The notes under the pieces are model-generated. The model searched no databases, was not told where the DNA came from, and worked only from the letters and a program-made list of their open reading frames with translations. From positions 1-16,115 of the forward strand of contig PBSR01000253.1 in NCBI GenBank assembly GCA_002726335.1: 16,115 nt of DNA, written 5' to 3'. Position numbers and translations under genes: made by a program. Every line of letters begins with the position of its first letter. Position 1 is the stretch's first letter. The DNA comes from Gemmatimonadaceae bacterium. Its GTDB lineage: Bacteria; Latescibacterota; UBA2968; UBA8231. Positions 15,842 through 16,115 of the stretch are shown in pieces.

Positions 15842-16115
15842 CTATCGGAAGCGAAAAGCGAACAGATCGGCATCGCGCAGCTCGAACCGCAGACGGACAG
15901 GCTGCCCCGCAAGGGTGCTGGCATCAGCACCCTCTCCCCAGCCGATGGTGCCGGCGATCTCGTCGCCGAACAGCTCCTGAGAGTCGGCGAAGGTGAACCC
16001 GGGCACGGCCACGCCCGAGGCATCCTGCAGCTCGGCCTTTGCGCAGCCAACTGCTGATGTCGAGTAATTCAGCTCCAGCTTCGTGCCGGAAAAGACGAAT
16101 GGCCTCGTCGTGAAG
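15842..16115 (-). CDS. C-terminal beta-sandwich part of a larger protein, cut by the window edge
   Basis: An open minus-strand frame enters from the right edge and ends with TAG at 15844-15842, giving 90 complete residues. It contains LELNYSTSAVGCAKAELQDA, DSQELFGDEIAGTIGW, and LAGQPVRLRFELRDADLFAFRF. This is a beta-sandwich module I recall at the C-terminus of large proteins with glycosidase-like propellers in glycan-degrading bacteria. The catalytic or main part lies outside the window, so function is not assigned. The stop is 66 nt upstream of the metallophosphoesterase start. No start codon is claimed. Confidence 0.75.
   Translation of the reverse strand, partial: FTTRPFVFSGTKLELNYSTSAVGCAKAELQDASGVAVPGFTFADSQELFGDEIAGTIGWGEGADASTLAGQPVRLRFELRDADLFAFRFR

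Overview
This GC-rich window looks like a chromosomal stretch of an environmental heterotrophic bacterium. The gene content (a propeller two-component sensor, a cytosolic Cys-type sulfatase, a BNR sialidase-like protein, a Gfo/Idh/MocA oxidoreductase, a secreted multi-modular glycoside hydrolase) resembles glycan-degrading lineages such as Latescibacterota, Poribacteria or related groups. That placement is an inference from gene families; no rRNA or marker gene is present. Genes are densely packed, mostly on the minus strand, with TGA and TAG as stops. I see no tRNA, rRNA, CRISPR array, insertion sequence or attachment site.

Layout from left to right. Positions 1-3631 (minus) hold a very large membrane sensor: CBM9-like domain, small beta domain, 14 propeller repeats, Y_Y_Y domain, one membrane helix, then a cytoplasmic GAF-like region. 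An in-frame TGA at 254-256 interrupts that GAF region, and the same frame continues with recognisable GAF sequence to the window edge. A lone receiver protein is transcribed divergently (3756-4148, plus). It converges on a secreted glycoside hydrolase (4161-6848, minus), and a hairpin spans both 3' ends. The hydrolase follows, with an ATGA overlap, a Gfo/Idh/MocA oxidoreductase (6845-8104), which itself sits 8 nt after a membrane fatty acid desaturase (8113-9138). A pirin-type cupin (9225-10124) lies upstream.

From 10258 to 13801 four minus-strand genes overlap one another: sulfatase, BNR/sialidase-like protein, Nudix hydrolase, and a small helical protein that carries a one-base frameshift. 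Upstream of these are an NAD-dependent sugar epimerase (13826-14710), an SbcD/Mre11-like metallophosphoesterase without a visible SbcC partner (14751-15776), and the C-terminal end of a beta-sandwich protein (15842 to the right edge).

How the genes may work together (inference): the sensor and receiver could respond to an external glycan. The secreted hydrolase would attack it outside the cell. The oxidoreductase, sulfatase, sialidase-like protein and epimerase would then process the resulting sugars in the cytoplasm. Desaturase, pirin, Nudix and metallophosphoesterase have no obvious place in that scheme. Two independent lesions (a nonsense codon and a frameshift) within 10.5 kb suggest either gene decay or sequence errors in this assembly.
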